NCBI GenBank assembly: GCA_949126835.1 | Contig: OX421494.1 | Coordinates: 18,089,538 to 18,153,537 of the forward strand | Direction of reading: 5' to 3' | Length of the DNA: 64,000 bases | DNA from: Anisus vortex | Taxonomy: Eukaryota; Mollusca; Gastropoda; Planorbidae | Shown here: positions 12,330-24,306 of the stretch, piece by piece | Position numbering within the stretch: position 1 is the stretch's first letter | How the letters are laid out: every line of letters starts with the position of its first letter | Notes under the pieces: model-generated | The model's database searches: none | Told to the model about the DNA's origin: nothing | What the model saw: the letters and a program-made list of their open reading frames with translations, nothing else | Translations under genes and position numbers: made by a program

Positions 12330-14210
12330 ATGAAGTTGACAGATGCTTGCTTGAAGCAAGGCACCATCAAAAAATTTACCAATTACAGAGATTTTGGTTA
12401 TAAATTTAAAGTAGTTCGAGTGCCTGCTCTCAAAGATGCTGTCCGTGTCCAGAAAGAAAAAGTTGAAAGTGAGTATGATATAGATTTTACATAGTACTTA
12501 GTTGGCCATATAGAGGGTGCTAAACAATATTTGGACATTTTATTATTGGTATTAAAAGCAATAACTGGTTTTTTGAAAGTGGAAGGTAATCTTGAACTAT
12601 CTGATCTAATGGAAAAGTTTTCAAAGAATAATGATGGATTTGTGCAAAATAGTATGTCCAAATACTCTGACTGGGTCTTCTGTGGAAATCATCTACTCAG
12701 TTAAGCCCTAGTATAAATTGCACCATTTTGGATTTCTTGGCCTGTGAAATCACAGGAAATGTTACCATCAATTATCAATTGTAGTATAAAAAATAAAAGC
12801 TGATAATTGTTTTTGAAAAAAAAAAAGGCAATATTAACAGCTTTAATTGTATATGAAGTTATTAATTAGAGGTATTTATTAAAAATTGAATTTAAATTTA
12901 AAAAATTGAAATGACTTTCTGGATATTCCTCTGACATTGCTGCCTCATCACTAGGTGCTCCATGTGTGAATGAGATGACAAGAGTGATGGATTGTTGGAA
13001 GAAAACAGATTTCAGTCAAACTGCTTGTAGTAAAGAAACAGAAGGTTTCATGTCTTGCCTAAAAGCAGCTGAAGTGAGTTTATATTTTAACGAGCCGATT
13101 TGTACAATTGTTTTATTTGCTTAATACAATAAAGCTTCATTAATTTTAAGTAATCATGAACATTGAAACATTAAAAATGAACTAGTCACTGAGATAAGTA
13201 ATCACCTGGCTACATAGAACTTTTGGGTAAACTTGAAAGTTTTAAGAAGTATATTAGAGCATCTAAAGGTGAAATGAAATGCAGACTTAAATTCAATATC
13301 ATCAGAGTTTGAATGGCAAAGGTCTAGGTACCATAGTACTTTAATGGATGAATGAAAGAGAAACATTGGGAAACCAAGAAATCTTTTAAGTTTACAGAAT
13401 TCCTTCTGGATAGAAGATTATTACGTCCACTAAGGCCCAAAACTCCTGCAGGGCGGCATAAATTGGTAGGCGGCAGGGCTAGAACCCGGACCATTTTGTT
13501 GACAGTTTGAAAAAACTTACCGCAGGACCAGCCAGCGGTATTAATAATAATAATAATAATAATATTAATAATAATAATATTAATAACGATGCTTATATAG
13601 CGCATATCCCGTTGGTGACAGTTCTATGCGCAGACGACAGTTACAGAATACAGACAGACAACAAAATATGTAGTAATACGCTAATTCTGCTGACGAAATA
13701 GATGAGTTTTCAGCCGGCTCCTTATGCAACAAGCTGTAGACTTTGTATCTTCTGCTTGAATCATTCAAAATAAAATATATAAATAAATAAATACTTTTTT
13801 AATTTTGAAAATTGATTTTATACATCTCTCATTTATAATCTTATTTTACCTGCTCATGATTGACTAGTCTATTTTTTTGTTTATCTACCTGTAGTTAAAA
13901 TGTGTAAACAAAATGACAAATTGAAAAAAAAACTAAAAAAAGGGGGAAATATTTCATGTTGTTAAGTGTAATCAGATGCAATGCAAGTATAACAACAGTT
14001 TCTAGTCATATGTAGAAAACATATTTTGACCAGCACCTTGATGACAGTGATAATTTAACTGTTTGAATTGACATCTAGGCTGCTAGTAAATTGGCAAAAG
14101 AGCAAGCTGCAAAAGGTTTACCCAGCAGTGGATCTCAAATGAGACCAAGTAAACAAGTGAATGAAATGTTAGCTAAATATCCAACACCAAAGTTCAATTT
14201 TGTTGACTGA
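12330..14210 (+). CDS. CHCHD1: CHCHD1 / mitochondrial ribosomal protein mS37
   Basis: A twin CX9C protein of the mitochondrial small ribosomal subunit, imported and oxidised by the intermembrane-space MIA40 relay. Coding exons: 12330-12468 (MKLTDACLKQGTIKKF; donor GTGAGT), 12955-13073 (acceptor CACTAG; donor GTGAGT) and 14079-14210 (acceptor CATCTAG; stop TGA). The joins are phase 1 then phase 0, giving 129 residues against about 118 in vertebrates. Exon 2 has both motifs: a cysteine pair around VNEMTRVMD followed by WKKTDFS, and a second pair around SKETEGFMS. The spacing, CWK and a basic N-terminus fit CHCHD1 rather than COX assembly CHCHD proteins. The C-terminus ends PTPKFNFVD. The ATG lies 3 bp after an acceptor (TTTCACAG), so a 5' UTR exon lies upstream but was not identified. 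Confidence 0.85.
13390..13770 (-). repeat. LINE/SINE 3' tail with (ATT)n
   Basis: The minus strand runs from a decayed coding tail (plus-strand end near 13768) through CACCAACGGGATATGCGC and TATATAAGCATCG into an (ATT)n run at 13540-13585. The same tail occurs in plus orientation at 44530-44700. A GCGCTATA word before an ATT microsatellite is typical of L2/CR1-type LINE 3' ends and the SINEs that share them. It lies in CHCHD1 intron 2. Confidence 0.65.
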
Positions 14211-17200
14211 AGGTGAGATTTAAAACATTTACAACATGTCTCTAATTACTACTATCCTATTTTGACCCAGTTCCTCAAACATCCACAATCTATCTGTGGA
14301 AACTATTGTTTTAAATTAACATTTCATTAGGCTGAGAGAAAATTAAACTAGTATTAAAAACGTGATGCACAAATAAAGAACAAAATTTTACACCGTTTAT
14401 AATTCTTTCATTTTTATATGTCTCTCTGTGTCTCTCTTATATTCTCTCTATTTCTTCCTTCTAGATAACATTGCTCACTTCTCTCTCTCTCTCTCTCTCA
14501 CTCTCAGGTTTTTCTGTGTTCCACTTTCTTTGCTCTCTCTTTAAGTTTAAGGCATTTTTTTGTGTGTTCCCTGCCTGTGTATGTGTATTCTCTTTATTGT
14601 AAGTACATGTGCAGCATTAGCTCAAACAAAGTTGTTTAATTATAATATGTATGTTTAATCTCTTTATTATAAGTCTATGTGCAGCATTATCTCAAAGAAA
14701 GTTGTTTAATTCAAATTATATTAGTAATATTGAATTATGTCAATAATTTTTTTTTATCTAATATAATTGATGATAACAAAATACAATAATGTACTGTTTA
14801 CTCATTTCGGCAATGTTTATTGACTATGATGTCAGAAATATAAACAACTTAAAAAAAATATACCAGAAACTAGTTGCAAACAAATTTCAAACTTTGAATA
14901 CATTTTTTAGCTTAGTGAAAGCATAGGTCATGTATGTAGTAGGAGTGGCTTCCCTTCCTTTGATATCATTACTAACATAACCCTGTCACCATAATAACAG
15001 TAATGTGGTTAATTCTAATATCATATTATAAATTAGCTTTAAAATAAAAACAAAACAACAGGAACACTATATACCATTAACAATGATTCTCACAGCAAAT
15101 TATCTAGTTGTCTTTAAGATTTCTAAGCTTACTTTAATTCTGTTTTTTTTTTGTATTTCTAATTCAATACTGTTGTACATCTTTAAATTGACCCCATGTT
15201 AATTTTGTTTGGGTGAATTGAGCCATTTAAAAATGAATTTGATTATCTATTTTGTCATTTATTGTACTTATGTAATTCAGCATTTAAAAGTCCATTTTAT
15301 GATGTAATTCAGGGTGTTTTTTTTTCGTCAGTTTAAAATTATCAAATTCAGTGTCTAGCTGATTAAATGATAATGTCCCAAAAGATTAAGATACATATAA
15401 TTATTATTAATTTTTTTAAGCAATTATTCCAGTAAAGGGATTAGACAATCATACTCATACTATCTTTCTTTCCCCCTAAACTTGCCTCCAGAAAATACTA
15501 TCCTCATTGTTTAGAAATATATTTGAACATACACTTAGATAAATTAAAATAAATTTATACCAAACATAGACTCAATGCATCAATTGGAGCAATTCATCAA
15601 TATTAAATATTGATTTTTAGTTACATGAATGAGTCTGTTGCTTGTTTTATGTGCTATTGTTTAATTTTTTTCTTAAGATCTATTATACTATCATAGTAAC
15701 TAATTAGCCAGTTTTATAATTGTTAAAACGTTATATTAAAAAAACAGAATCAGTCATGTAGCACAGACAATTGATTGATACTTATAAAATCAGGAGTACA
15801 ATGAGCAAAGAAATAATACATTAAACTATGGTTTGAAGCCACTGATGACTAAACATTTTGATTGATCAGAATGAATTGTGCAATACTTGTAACAAGACTG
15901 TCATTCTGGGAAAAAAACACATTTCATTTAATATTAATATGGCTTCTTTTATTGTCTCTAAAAACATAATGCAGGGTCATTGTTAAAACAAAAGTTGTGT
16001 ACACTCATTGTCACTCAAGCACAATTATTTTTTTGCACAGGCATGGATAGAATAATAATATTAAATCATTGTTCTATTTATTTCTGTGTTAGAACAACTG
16101 AAAGATCTATTCTACTTAAACTTCATGTATTTATTAACTATGTCAGCTATAATGTTATGAAATAACCATTTACAAAAACAACCAGACAGAATACTTTATA
16201 CTCAGTGTATAACAATATCTCTTAGCTCAAATATATTGTAATCATGTATACAACAAACAACCTCCAATGTTAGTGACACCTTATTTGATGTATGAGTTGT
16301 TGCAATCCTCATTGTCTAGGTAAATCACATTGTTTGCTTCCTCTTGCACTCTCTCTCTCTCTCTCTCTTTTTCTCTCTCTCCTTTCTTTTCATTTCCCCC
16401 TCTGTTTTCTCAGGTGGGGTTTCCCTTTCCAGTTGACCAGGTACATTTGTGTCAATCAGCTGCCAGTAAGCTGACACCCACCAGCCATCTCCCCTACCAC
16501 CAGTTGGGGGGGGGGGCTTCCTGCTAGGATGGCACAAATGAAATGTCCAACTTGTGACAAATTGTTTTCCCTGTACCACTTCCCCCCGCCCCCCCCCCAC
16601 ACACGCACAGGTTTACCAATCAGTTTGCTCATGTGTATGCAGGCAGACACCCAACTTTAGAACAAAGGCACAACTAGTCATGATCTAATACAATGGTTCT
16701 CAAACCCTTTCTCTTTGTGTGGACAATTTTACTTGTGTGTGGTTGTTGTTGTTTTGCTGGCCTCAATTCACTTGATTCATGGTGTTAATTCATTGATCCA
16801 TATGTTTTCTTTTGTTTCACTTTTCTCCTTGTCTTGTTTTCTGTGTGAATGTTTTAGCAATGACCTAATAATTGATTGTTTGATTTTTACCAGTATTTTT
16901 CATGTTTACTTTTTTATATTTGTGTGTTACATTTCTGATTAAAAACCCAAGCTATTTTATAGCCAAATTGTGTAAGGTATAGGTTACAACCTTATAGGCC
17001 TACCAATGTGATAAATAAATGATAAGTCACAACCATTATACCTATGGGATAAATAAATAATAAGTCACAATCATTATACCTATGTGATAAATAAACACTA
17101 TTCAGACCCATCATACTTTTGTCATAAATAATAAATCAAACTTAAATTGATTTTGATAGCCCCAAAATATTATTCTAGTTCTAATCTTTATCTATCTTAA

Positions 17201-17256
17201 TATAACAATAGAGATAACATCTCAGTAACTGACCTAAAAATGTCTTATTTTCCTAG
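14211..17256. other. AT-rich stretch with CT microsatellites, no gene confirmed
   Basis: Holds CT-rich runs near 14400-14510 and 16345-16385, an ATTAGCTCAAA/AAGTTGTTTAATT short duplication near 14610-14720, and a G run at 16506. A stretch bounded by TTTCTCAG (before 16413) and a donor-like GTACAT (after 16440) is exon-shaped but has no recognisable coding content. Confidence 0.5.
14372..14377 (+). terminator. polyadenylation signal AATAAA after CHCHD1
   Basis: AATAAA about 160 bp after the CHCHD1 stop, followed by T-rich DNA. It would make a short unspliced 3' UTR. Confidence 0.5.
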
Positions 17257-17352
17257 AATTCTCTGCAGCCATCTTTTGTTATTACAAGTGTCCAAGATTT
17301 GAGTGACAGAAAGAAAAAACCAACTAGACGTCTAAATGGAAAGAGAATCTAA
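17257..17352 (+). CDS. orphan terminal exon, unknown product C-terminus
   Basis: After an acceptor TTTTCCTAG, a 31-codon frame (begins NSLQPSFVITSV, ends basic KKKPTRRLNGKRI) runs to a stop at 17350-17352. AATAAA follows at 17399. The frame is phase 0. That would fit a splice from CHCHD1 exon 2 (also phase 0), skipping exon 3. Equally, it could be 3' UTR reached from the donor GTGAGA just after the CHCHD1 stop, or the end of another gene. The lysine/arginine-rich end looks like protein rather than chance, but I do not recognise it. Confidence 0.4.
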   Translation, partial: NSLQPSFVITSVQDLSDRKKKPTRRLNGKRI

Positions 17353-17398
17353 TAGGAAGAGTGTATTTTTTTGTACAAGTTCTATTTATAATGGTGTC

Positions 17399-17404
17399 AA
17401 TAAA
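17399..17404 (+). terminator. polyadenylation signal AATAAA
   Basis: AATAAA followed within 30 bp by T- and GT-rich sequence, the standard arrangement of a cleavage site and downstream element. It serves the exon at 17257. Confidence 0.65.
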
Positions 17405-18017
17405 AAGTATTTTTTGTTTCTTTTTCAAATGCACTGTTGTGTTTTTATTTGATATCAATTAAAATAAATAAATTGCAGGCTGTAGAAGGAATCACTATTG
17501 AAGAAATATTTAAAAACAAAAAACACTAGCAATCTTAGATAACAATGAGAGGAAAAAAAAATCAATGTTTCTCTTTAGTATATTGGAGAGGTTAAATGTT
17601 CAATTAGACTGTTATTAGACTAAAACAAGGCTAGGACATCTAGTAGGCTTATGGGCATACTGTAATTAACAATAATGTTAATTGTTTACATTATTTCTTT
17701 CAAAAAAAAAACAGCCAATAATTTGAATAATGATTATACTCTTAAAAGATGATAAATTAAAAATCTATTCACCAAAGAACTAAATTCATTTAGTGACCGT
17801 GGTGTTTAAAATAAACAAATTTACATTCTGATGGAAAGAAAAAAATTATTTGAAGAAACTCGTGGTTGAGGCAATAAAAGAGTTACTAAAAATCTTGAAT
17901 GGACAGATTGACGTACGAATAAACAGAGTGGCAGATTGATAGAGATAATTAGTTAGATAGATAAAGATAAGCTTTGGTAAATCAAAAGGAACAAAATTAG
18001 TTAATGTAGAATAGCAT

Positions 18018-18292
18018 CTTGATCAGTGGCCAAGCAACAGCGCGCTCGATTGGCGATCCGAGGGTTCAGGGTTCGAAGCCTGGTGCAGGCTAGTATTTTT
18101 TTTCCAGGGACTTGGGGGGTGGGGGTCCCTGTCTACCCAGCTCTGAAGGGTACCTGACACTAGTTGGGGTAAAGTAAAGGCGGCTGGGCATTGTGCTGGC
18201 CACACATCCCCTAGTATGCCGTGGCAACAGAAACTGGTGAACACTGCTTCACTGGCCCTATGAACAGTTTGGTCCGACGGGATACATTTTTT
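18018..18292 (+). repeat. full-length tRNA-derived SINE
   Basis: The tRNA-like head has box B GGTTCGAAGCC near 18070. The body follows: CTGTCTACCCAGCTCTGA, GGGTACCTGACACTAGTTGG, GTGCTGGCCACAC and CAGAAACTGGTGAACACTGC. It ends GGTCCGACGGGAT. At least seven related copies or fragments occur in this window. Confidence 0.85.
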
Positions 18293-19140
18293 TTAGTATA
18301 GCATCTTGATTATAAAAACAAAATGTTTGAATTGTAATATATATTGAGCTGGCAGCCTAGCAATAGATTGTGATGGTTGTGAACTGAGCAAGAGACTTGT
18401 GCTCTTGGAGGCCCATGTTTCCCTATGGAACTAAGGATGAAAGTAGCCCGATGTCCATGAGCTTCAATTCGTGCAGCGTCACTGATGGACCAATCGTAAA
18501 CTAATTAAGGTGCATGAGGATATTAAGGCCCACCTAACAGACTTATATGGCACAAAATATAAAGTTATGAACAAATTTGCTACAGACTTGTGATTAGAAT
18601 TTTAAGGTTCCTATATCTAATTTTCGTCTTAAGTTTTTTTTTATCTTTAGGATAAGATTTCTTTATTTTATTGATGCAAACAAATATGAAAAAATTAAAT
18701 TTTACTACTAGTGGTCCATTATTCAGCATCAGATTATTATAAAATAGGAATAGGGCCCTAATAAGACACACACACACTATCAAATTGTTAATACAAGAAA
18801 GTTGTCATTATGTCATAGCTTGCTCCAATGTCTTTCTTGTTGACTGATAATTAAAAATTCGATCTCTTAGTGGTACAACGCATTTTCTAAACCTCTCTGT
18901 TCTAGACCTCATTGAAAGAAGCAAACCACGTCGTCTAGATATGGTGTAGCTGTGGTGTAGAGGTTGCGCATGATCCTAAACATATTTTTACAAATCATAG
19001 TTATGAACCTTGAGTTGAAAAAAACGTGTTGCTTTTTTGTACGAGAGGCTTTGTTTATTATGAAGTCTTTACAGTATTTGATGACTGTAGTGGCATTACT
19101 AGGCCCTATACCAATTCATACGTGTCTAAAGAAATACCCG
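18293..19140. other. no gene seen
   Basis: AT-rich sequence with a short CA run near 18770. It contains no coding exon, element end or RNA gene that I can support. Confidence 0.45.
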
Positions 19141-19149
19141 ACGAGCCTT

Positions 19150-19545
19150 ACGTATAGGGAGTAACGACTGGAAGGGGGGGGAGAAACCAAGATCCTGTCC
19201 GAGACTAGCCATCCCGCTGCACACCGATAGAGCGTGTCGCATAACTTAGGGTACGGCCTCTATGGTACAGGCACTTCTCCTCCGACCTGCGGAATTTCCA
19301 TCGGATCATTATCATGGTCGCTCACTGGTATTCCTGCACTGTCGCCCAGACTCAAATCCCAGACTATAATGTCTGGACATCCAGGCACCAGGGCGATGTT
19401 TAGACGGTCTGTTGCGTTCATTGCTCCCCTCCTCACCGAGCCTCTCGGTTAGTGGAATGATCCTCGGACGCCAAACGGGGGCTGTCCCCCCATGCGTAAG
19501 CCCACCGGTGTGCTCTTGATGCAAGCGTACTGGTGGTTTCCAATG
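19150..19545. repeat. dispersed repeat, locally GC-richer
   Basis: The segment around 19285-19345 shares GATCATTATCATGGT then GCTCAC and CCTGCACTGTC-like words, in order, with 34170-34235 (AATCATTATCATGGT, GCTCGC, CCTGCAATGTC). The class is unknown. Confidence 0.5.
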
Positions 19546-19569
19546 AGGCCCATAGGTACAGAAGTGCAT

Positions 19570-19628
19570 TACTATATCAGCAAAAAGTGTTGATGCAACA
19601 CAACAAAAGTGTTGATGCAACACAACAT
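19570..19628. repeat. short tandem duplication
   Basis: AAGTGTTGATGCAACACAAC occurs twice in tandem. Confidence 0.9.
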
Positions 19629-20137
19629 ATGCTGTTTAAGCAAATATTCATAACGGTGCTGTCTATATTTAAATTGTACTTTTCCTTAGACTGAAAAACC
19701 TTTGGTGAATTTCACCAAAACCATCATAAGTATTATTTACGATGGTCTTGATTTGACGGTGGTCAGACCAAGTTATAGCTTATTGTTCATGGTCACGCCT
19801 AGAAATTTATATTTCGAGACTTGGGCTTCTAGCTACTTCTATTTTTGCGCTCATCTATCCACTTTTGGGGCTCTATGTATACATTTTTTTGCGCTCGAGT
19901 GGCTTTTTATTAATATTTTGTTGCTATCTTTTAAATGTTTGTTTTTTCACGGCTTCAGGAGAGAAAGTCCCCATTAAATCTTGTCGTTACGCTAATGAAA
20001 TCAAATATATCTGACCACAGATGGACAATTATTTCAAGTAGTCATCATTGAGGTGAATATTTTTTCGTGCCCATTTCTCATCGCGTGTGGAAATATGAGA
20101 GGGCGGGGTGGGGAAGTCAAGTCTGTATAGTATAGGA

Positions 20138-20347
20138 CAGGGGTAGGCAACCTTTTGATAACAGTGTGCCAAAGTAGAATTTCTAATTCATTCAGCGCAC
20201 CAACAGACTAAAAGTCATCCTGCTGTAGAACTAAATTTCTGGTAGAAGAGACTTGAATAGACTTTTAAGGCCTCTTCCGCGTGCCATTGACCCCCCCCCC
20301 CCCGGCGTGCCAGGTCTGGCACGCGTGACCTAGCTTGCCGACCCCTG
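20138..20347. mobile_element. hAT-like MITE, 210 bp
   Basis: Termini are CAGGGGTAGGCAACC on the left and TTGCCGACCCCTG on the right. The body closely matches the element at 22229-22434. Flanks GTATAGGA and GTATAGTC are a decayed 8-bp duplication (6 of 8) with the central TA typical of some hAT groups. Confidence 0.8.
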
Positions 20348-21719
20348 GTATAGTCTATAAAATTTTCAACGTGTGAGCTATGGTGGATCTACGTTTTTAG
20401 TATATCTAATATAGTTTTATAATTTTACAGCATTCCCCGAGGATTGTGAAAAAAAAAGGAAAGGGGGGGGCACACCCTTTTTCTCCACCCCCGCCCCCTC
20501 CTCACCCGTGTAAACTCAAGATCCCATGTTCTAGTTAGTGAATATACTATGATCAAGTTGACATCGTGTAGCTTTAACGTAGGCCTATATGTAGGTCCAG
20601 ATTTATATAGGCTTGTATAGGTCTGGGCTGTTCATGCAATCTTTGGTCTCACTGACAGTGAAAATAGGAGACTTGTAAGAATAATAGAGTAGCCCCCCTG
20701 AACCCCTCCACCCGCCTCTCTCTCTGTTATTCCAAAGTTTCCGCCCTACAGAATTTCACGCTGTGTTTACAAGTAGGCGTGTCTAGCGAGCTGGAGCCCC
20801 GCCCCTCCCCCACCCCTCTGAGGGTAGTGTCGTCTGATCAGGAGCTTGTGTTTTTTTTTTTATATCTGCCTTCATTTCTTAGTGAAGTTTGAAATGAAAG
20901 TAATTTGTTTCGTCATTTAGGCCTACACATAGATTCCGACAGGATAAAGTCATTCTTGTGGACAAAAAAAAAAGCCAAGGGGAAAAATACCAAAAAAAAA
21001 CAACAAAAAACAAGTCCGCCGTATAGGCCTACCAATAATATTGATATTACTCCGCTGATCAACTAGTGTCTCCGTATTTCGATAATGAAATAGCTATCGA
21101 CGCTCGTCTACTCACACGATATTTTCAATTAGTGAAACAAAAGTGTGTTTCGGTCTTATTTTCTTCTTCTTTCATCTTATGAAGATTTTGTGAATTTTCT
21201 GAAAATATTTCAAAGGATTTCGATTTATATTTTCAATTTGCCTTTTGTAATAGGCTGCTTACTTCGTGTAATTGATATTATTATTATTACTTTCGAGACA
21301 GGCACGGTAGCCTATTTCTTCACGGATAACTAATCTTCCCCCAAAAAAAAAAGGTTAAGGATTACGAAATCCGATTCGTACAGCCTGACAGTTTGTGAAT
21401 ATAGCTATCAGCGGCTTTTAGTCAGGCAGGAACCATAATGCCAAGGAAACACTGTAATACTGCAATACCTGTAATACTAGAGTGAGCGCCCGTGGTTGAT
21501 TGCAAACGTAATTATGGAATCGTACTCGGCTCAGTTATTTCAAAAGTGAAGTCGAATATAGCTCTTTAAATCATATTAGTGGACGTGTTCATTTAATACT
21601 TGGATTGGATTTATTCAAAACGCACGTGTAAGTAGCTCATTTGTATTTTTGGCATTGCCACAGGAACGCCCCACAATTGGAGAGGTAACGTTTTGTACAT
21701 ATTGTTCAAATATTGAAAG

Positions 21720-22007
21720 ATGTTATGCGCAGACGAAAGAAAAAGATAACCCTTTATGAGCTTAGAATCTTCGTGCCATGGGCAGCCTCCCCTTGTAAAT
21801 AAAGATGAGAAACCGACCGGGGACGGGCCTCAGGACGCTCCTGTATCTGAACTCAGCCTGGAAGAGCCGGCCGACAGCTGTACTTACCCTTCTTCTGCTT
21901 CTGGTCTCGCAGCCGACAATGGTGTGGTCGGTTCCTGGCAGGCCCCTGCCCAACGCCCTGCACCACCAACAGGCGCCTTCATCATCGGCGGCGTCAGTGG
22001 AGGGTGA
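21720..22007 (+). promoter_or_regulatory. upstream ORFs over the ADMP start
   Basis: ATGs at 21720, 21725 and 21756 precede the ADMP start at 21805. The one at 21756 opens an 83-codon frame that overlaps the ADMP start in another frame and ends at 22007. If the mRNA begins upstream of 21720, these would reduce initiation at 21805, which has the better context (A at -3). Confidence 0.45.
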
Positions 22008-22204
22008 GGACTCCCCGTCCAGGCCAGACGCCATGGCTAGACTCACCAAAGTTTTCGGATTTTCCCGTATTCCCAAGACAGTTACCAATGTGGTGCCACC
22101 CCAGTACATGTCTGAACTTTACACGACACTGGCAGATTCAGGTGGCCTCACGCGGGCTAGCGGACCTTATAACTCTAATGTCATTCGAAGTTTTCCTGAC
22201 AAAG
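21805..22204 (+). CDS. ADMP: ADMP coding exon 1 (signal peptide, first part of propeptide)
   Basis: Starts at an ATG with A at -3. The leucine-rich core LTLLLLLVS lies near residues 28-35. The segment PPQYMSELYTTL corresponds to the BMP propeptide helix, and the exon ends SNVIRSFPDK. Donor GTAAGA, phase 1. It is markedly GC-richer than its surroundings. Confidence 0.9.
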
Positions 22205-24238
22205 GTAAGAACATCTCTTTAGCTAGCCCAGGGGTCGGCAACCTTTTGATAACAGTGTGCCAAAATAGGATTTCTAATTCATTCAGCGTGCCGACAGTCT
22301 TAAAGATATCCTGCTGTAGCACTAAATTTCATGAAGAAGAGACTTGTATTGACTTTTAAGGCCTCTTCAGCGTGCCATTGAAAATCCCTCGGCGTGCCAA
22401 GTTTGGCACGCGTGACGCAGGTTGCCGACCTCTGACCTAGCCAACCTCTTATAGTTTACCGCTAATCTAATAACGCTCACGTTTTCATTAAATCGTGCCC
22501 CCTCAAATGTACAAAACAGTAACTCTATTTTCTTTATTACGAGTTTTGAGATTCTTTAAACAGACCCGACACTCTTCTCTAATGACTAATAGTTGTTAGG
22601 ATCGAATACACAAATTATTGGTTTGGAGCTTGCTGTTGAACTCCGAAATCAATAAATTGAATCATCTCCTTATTGATCCAATCTGATTCATGGCAGAATG
22701 ATTCACCAACATGTATCGGATAATGGAACCTTGCATTTCTTTGTTACAGCCTATACATCAATATTATATTTAAAAAAAGCTTATAGGATAATATTTCTTA
22801 ATTGGTCCAATGATTTATTTGCCCGATCAAGGCACAATAATAAGCATTGACCGGTGTAGATTGTAGACATAGCCTATACTATGCTTAGTGTTTTCAAATA
22901 AAATAAATCGAAGAATATTAGAGAAGCATATATTTTAGCCTAGAGAATTATAGGCCTATCCGTTTTCTTAGTTGTTTGTTGCTCAATGTTAAATGCGCTC
23001 TGAGCTTACATTATGTTTGTTAACAGCGCTATACAAATATAATAATTATACATGCAATTGAGGCTACGAGTACAATTTAGGCTAAACACGTTAAATTTTA
23101 ACAGTAAGTTTTGTCTGTCACGTGATGTACCTCGACATACCCCCCCCCCCGCCCCCATCCTACTTCCTTTTTCCTCACCATCACTCAACTCAGGATATCT
23201 AGTAAAACATGTAGTTTCAAAAAACAACAACTAAAGTATTCCTACTTTGCAGAACCGTGTGTGTTGTATTTAAAAAAAACAACAACATACGACTGTATCA
23301 ACAACTAAAAAAAAACAGCAGCAAACATTATCATCATGAAACCCTTGACCGTTATTGTCGTTGGGGGAGCGAATGGACAACTCAGCAGCCACCTTTCTCC
23401 ATTTTTTGCCTGTCTTGAGTGGTTGTCAATAGTTCCCTCAACTGCAGCCATGTCCAATCTTTTATGTTGTCGAGCCAGCATTTCCACTGACGGCCTCTCC
23501 GACGTCCACCATCTACAGTGCCTCGGAGGATGTTTTTTTTTTGGGGGGGGGGGGGGGGGCAGGTTATTATTCTGCAACACTTGATCGAACTATGTCAGCT
23601 TGCGCCGCTTGATTGTTGCCTCTTGAGGGCCTGCAATTGAAAATATTCTGTCCCAGACAAAATATTAAAAAGCTTTATAGAACAAATTCAGTAAATTGCG
23701 TCACAACTTATTGCAGATGATTTATTCACAAATAATTAGTTTAGGCTAACATTCGAAATACAACTCAATAATCCAATAACATTCTCATTAAGACATTGCG
23801 ATAAAACATTTTTTACTCACTATGCAAGGACTTATTAAAAATATTATAATTTCTTTTAAACCCAAGTGGCATTCGGGCATCTAATGGGTTCACCTAACTA
23901 AGAGAAACCAAAAACAGCTTAACATCATGGAATGGGTTGCCAGGAAAACGAACTCCCTTTTAAAACCTTTATCAGAATGCAAGACTATACTAAAACCACG
24001 AATAGGCGTAGGGTGCAATAACCTTCTTATCATAATATAAGAAAAAAAAAAGACAATGGCTGTATGCAACGTATGACGCGAAAAATATAATTATTAAAAG
24101 TCCTTCACCTAGGCCTATATTATGAGATAAAACAACAATAACCACTGTTTTAATTAAAGAAGAGCAAGTCTTAACCTAAAATATATTGTAAGACTGCAAG
24201 TTTATGTACAATAAAGTGAGTTAAAATCTCTCTCTCTC

Positions 24239-24306
<68 letters not shown>

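Noticed and set aside
16292..16650. Several overlapping ORFs on both strands
   Set aside because: They come from a CT microsatellite and G/C tracts; composition explains them.
18018..18100. A functional tRNA gene
   Set aside because: Box B is present, but the acceptor stem does not close and the same head is fused to a shared SINE body in other copies.
21762..22109. 115-codon antisense ORF opposite ADMP exon 1
   Set aside because: A shadow of the sense signal-peptide and propeptide frame; no motif.
23305..23584. Paired sense and antisense ORFs with poly-Gly or poly-Pro ends
   Set aside because: The ends come from the G tract at 23543; no splice sites or recognisable domain.
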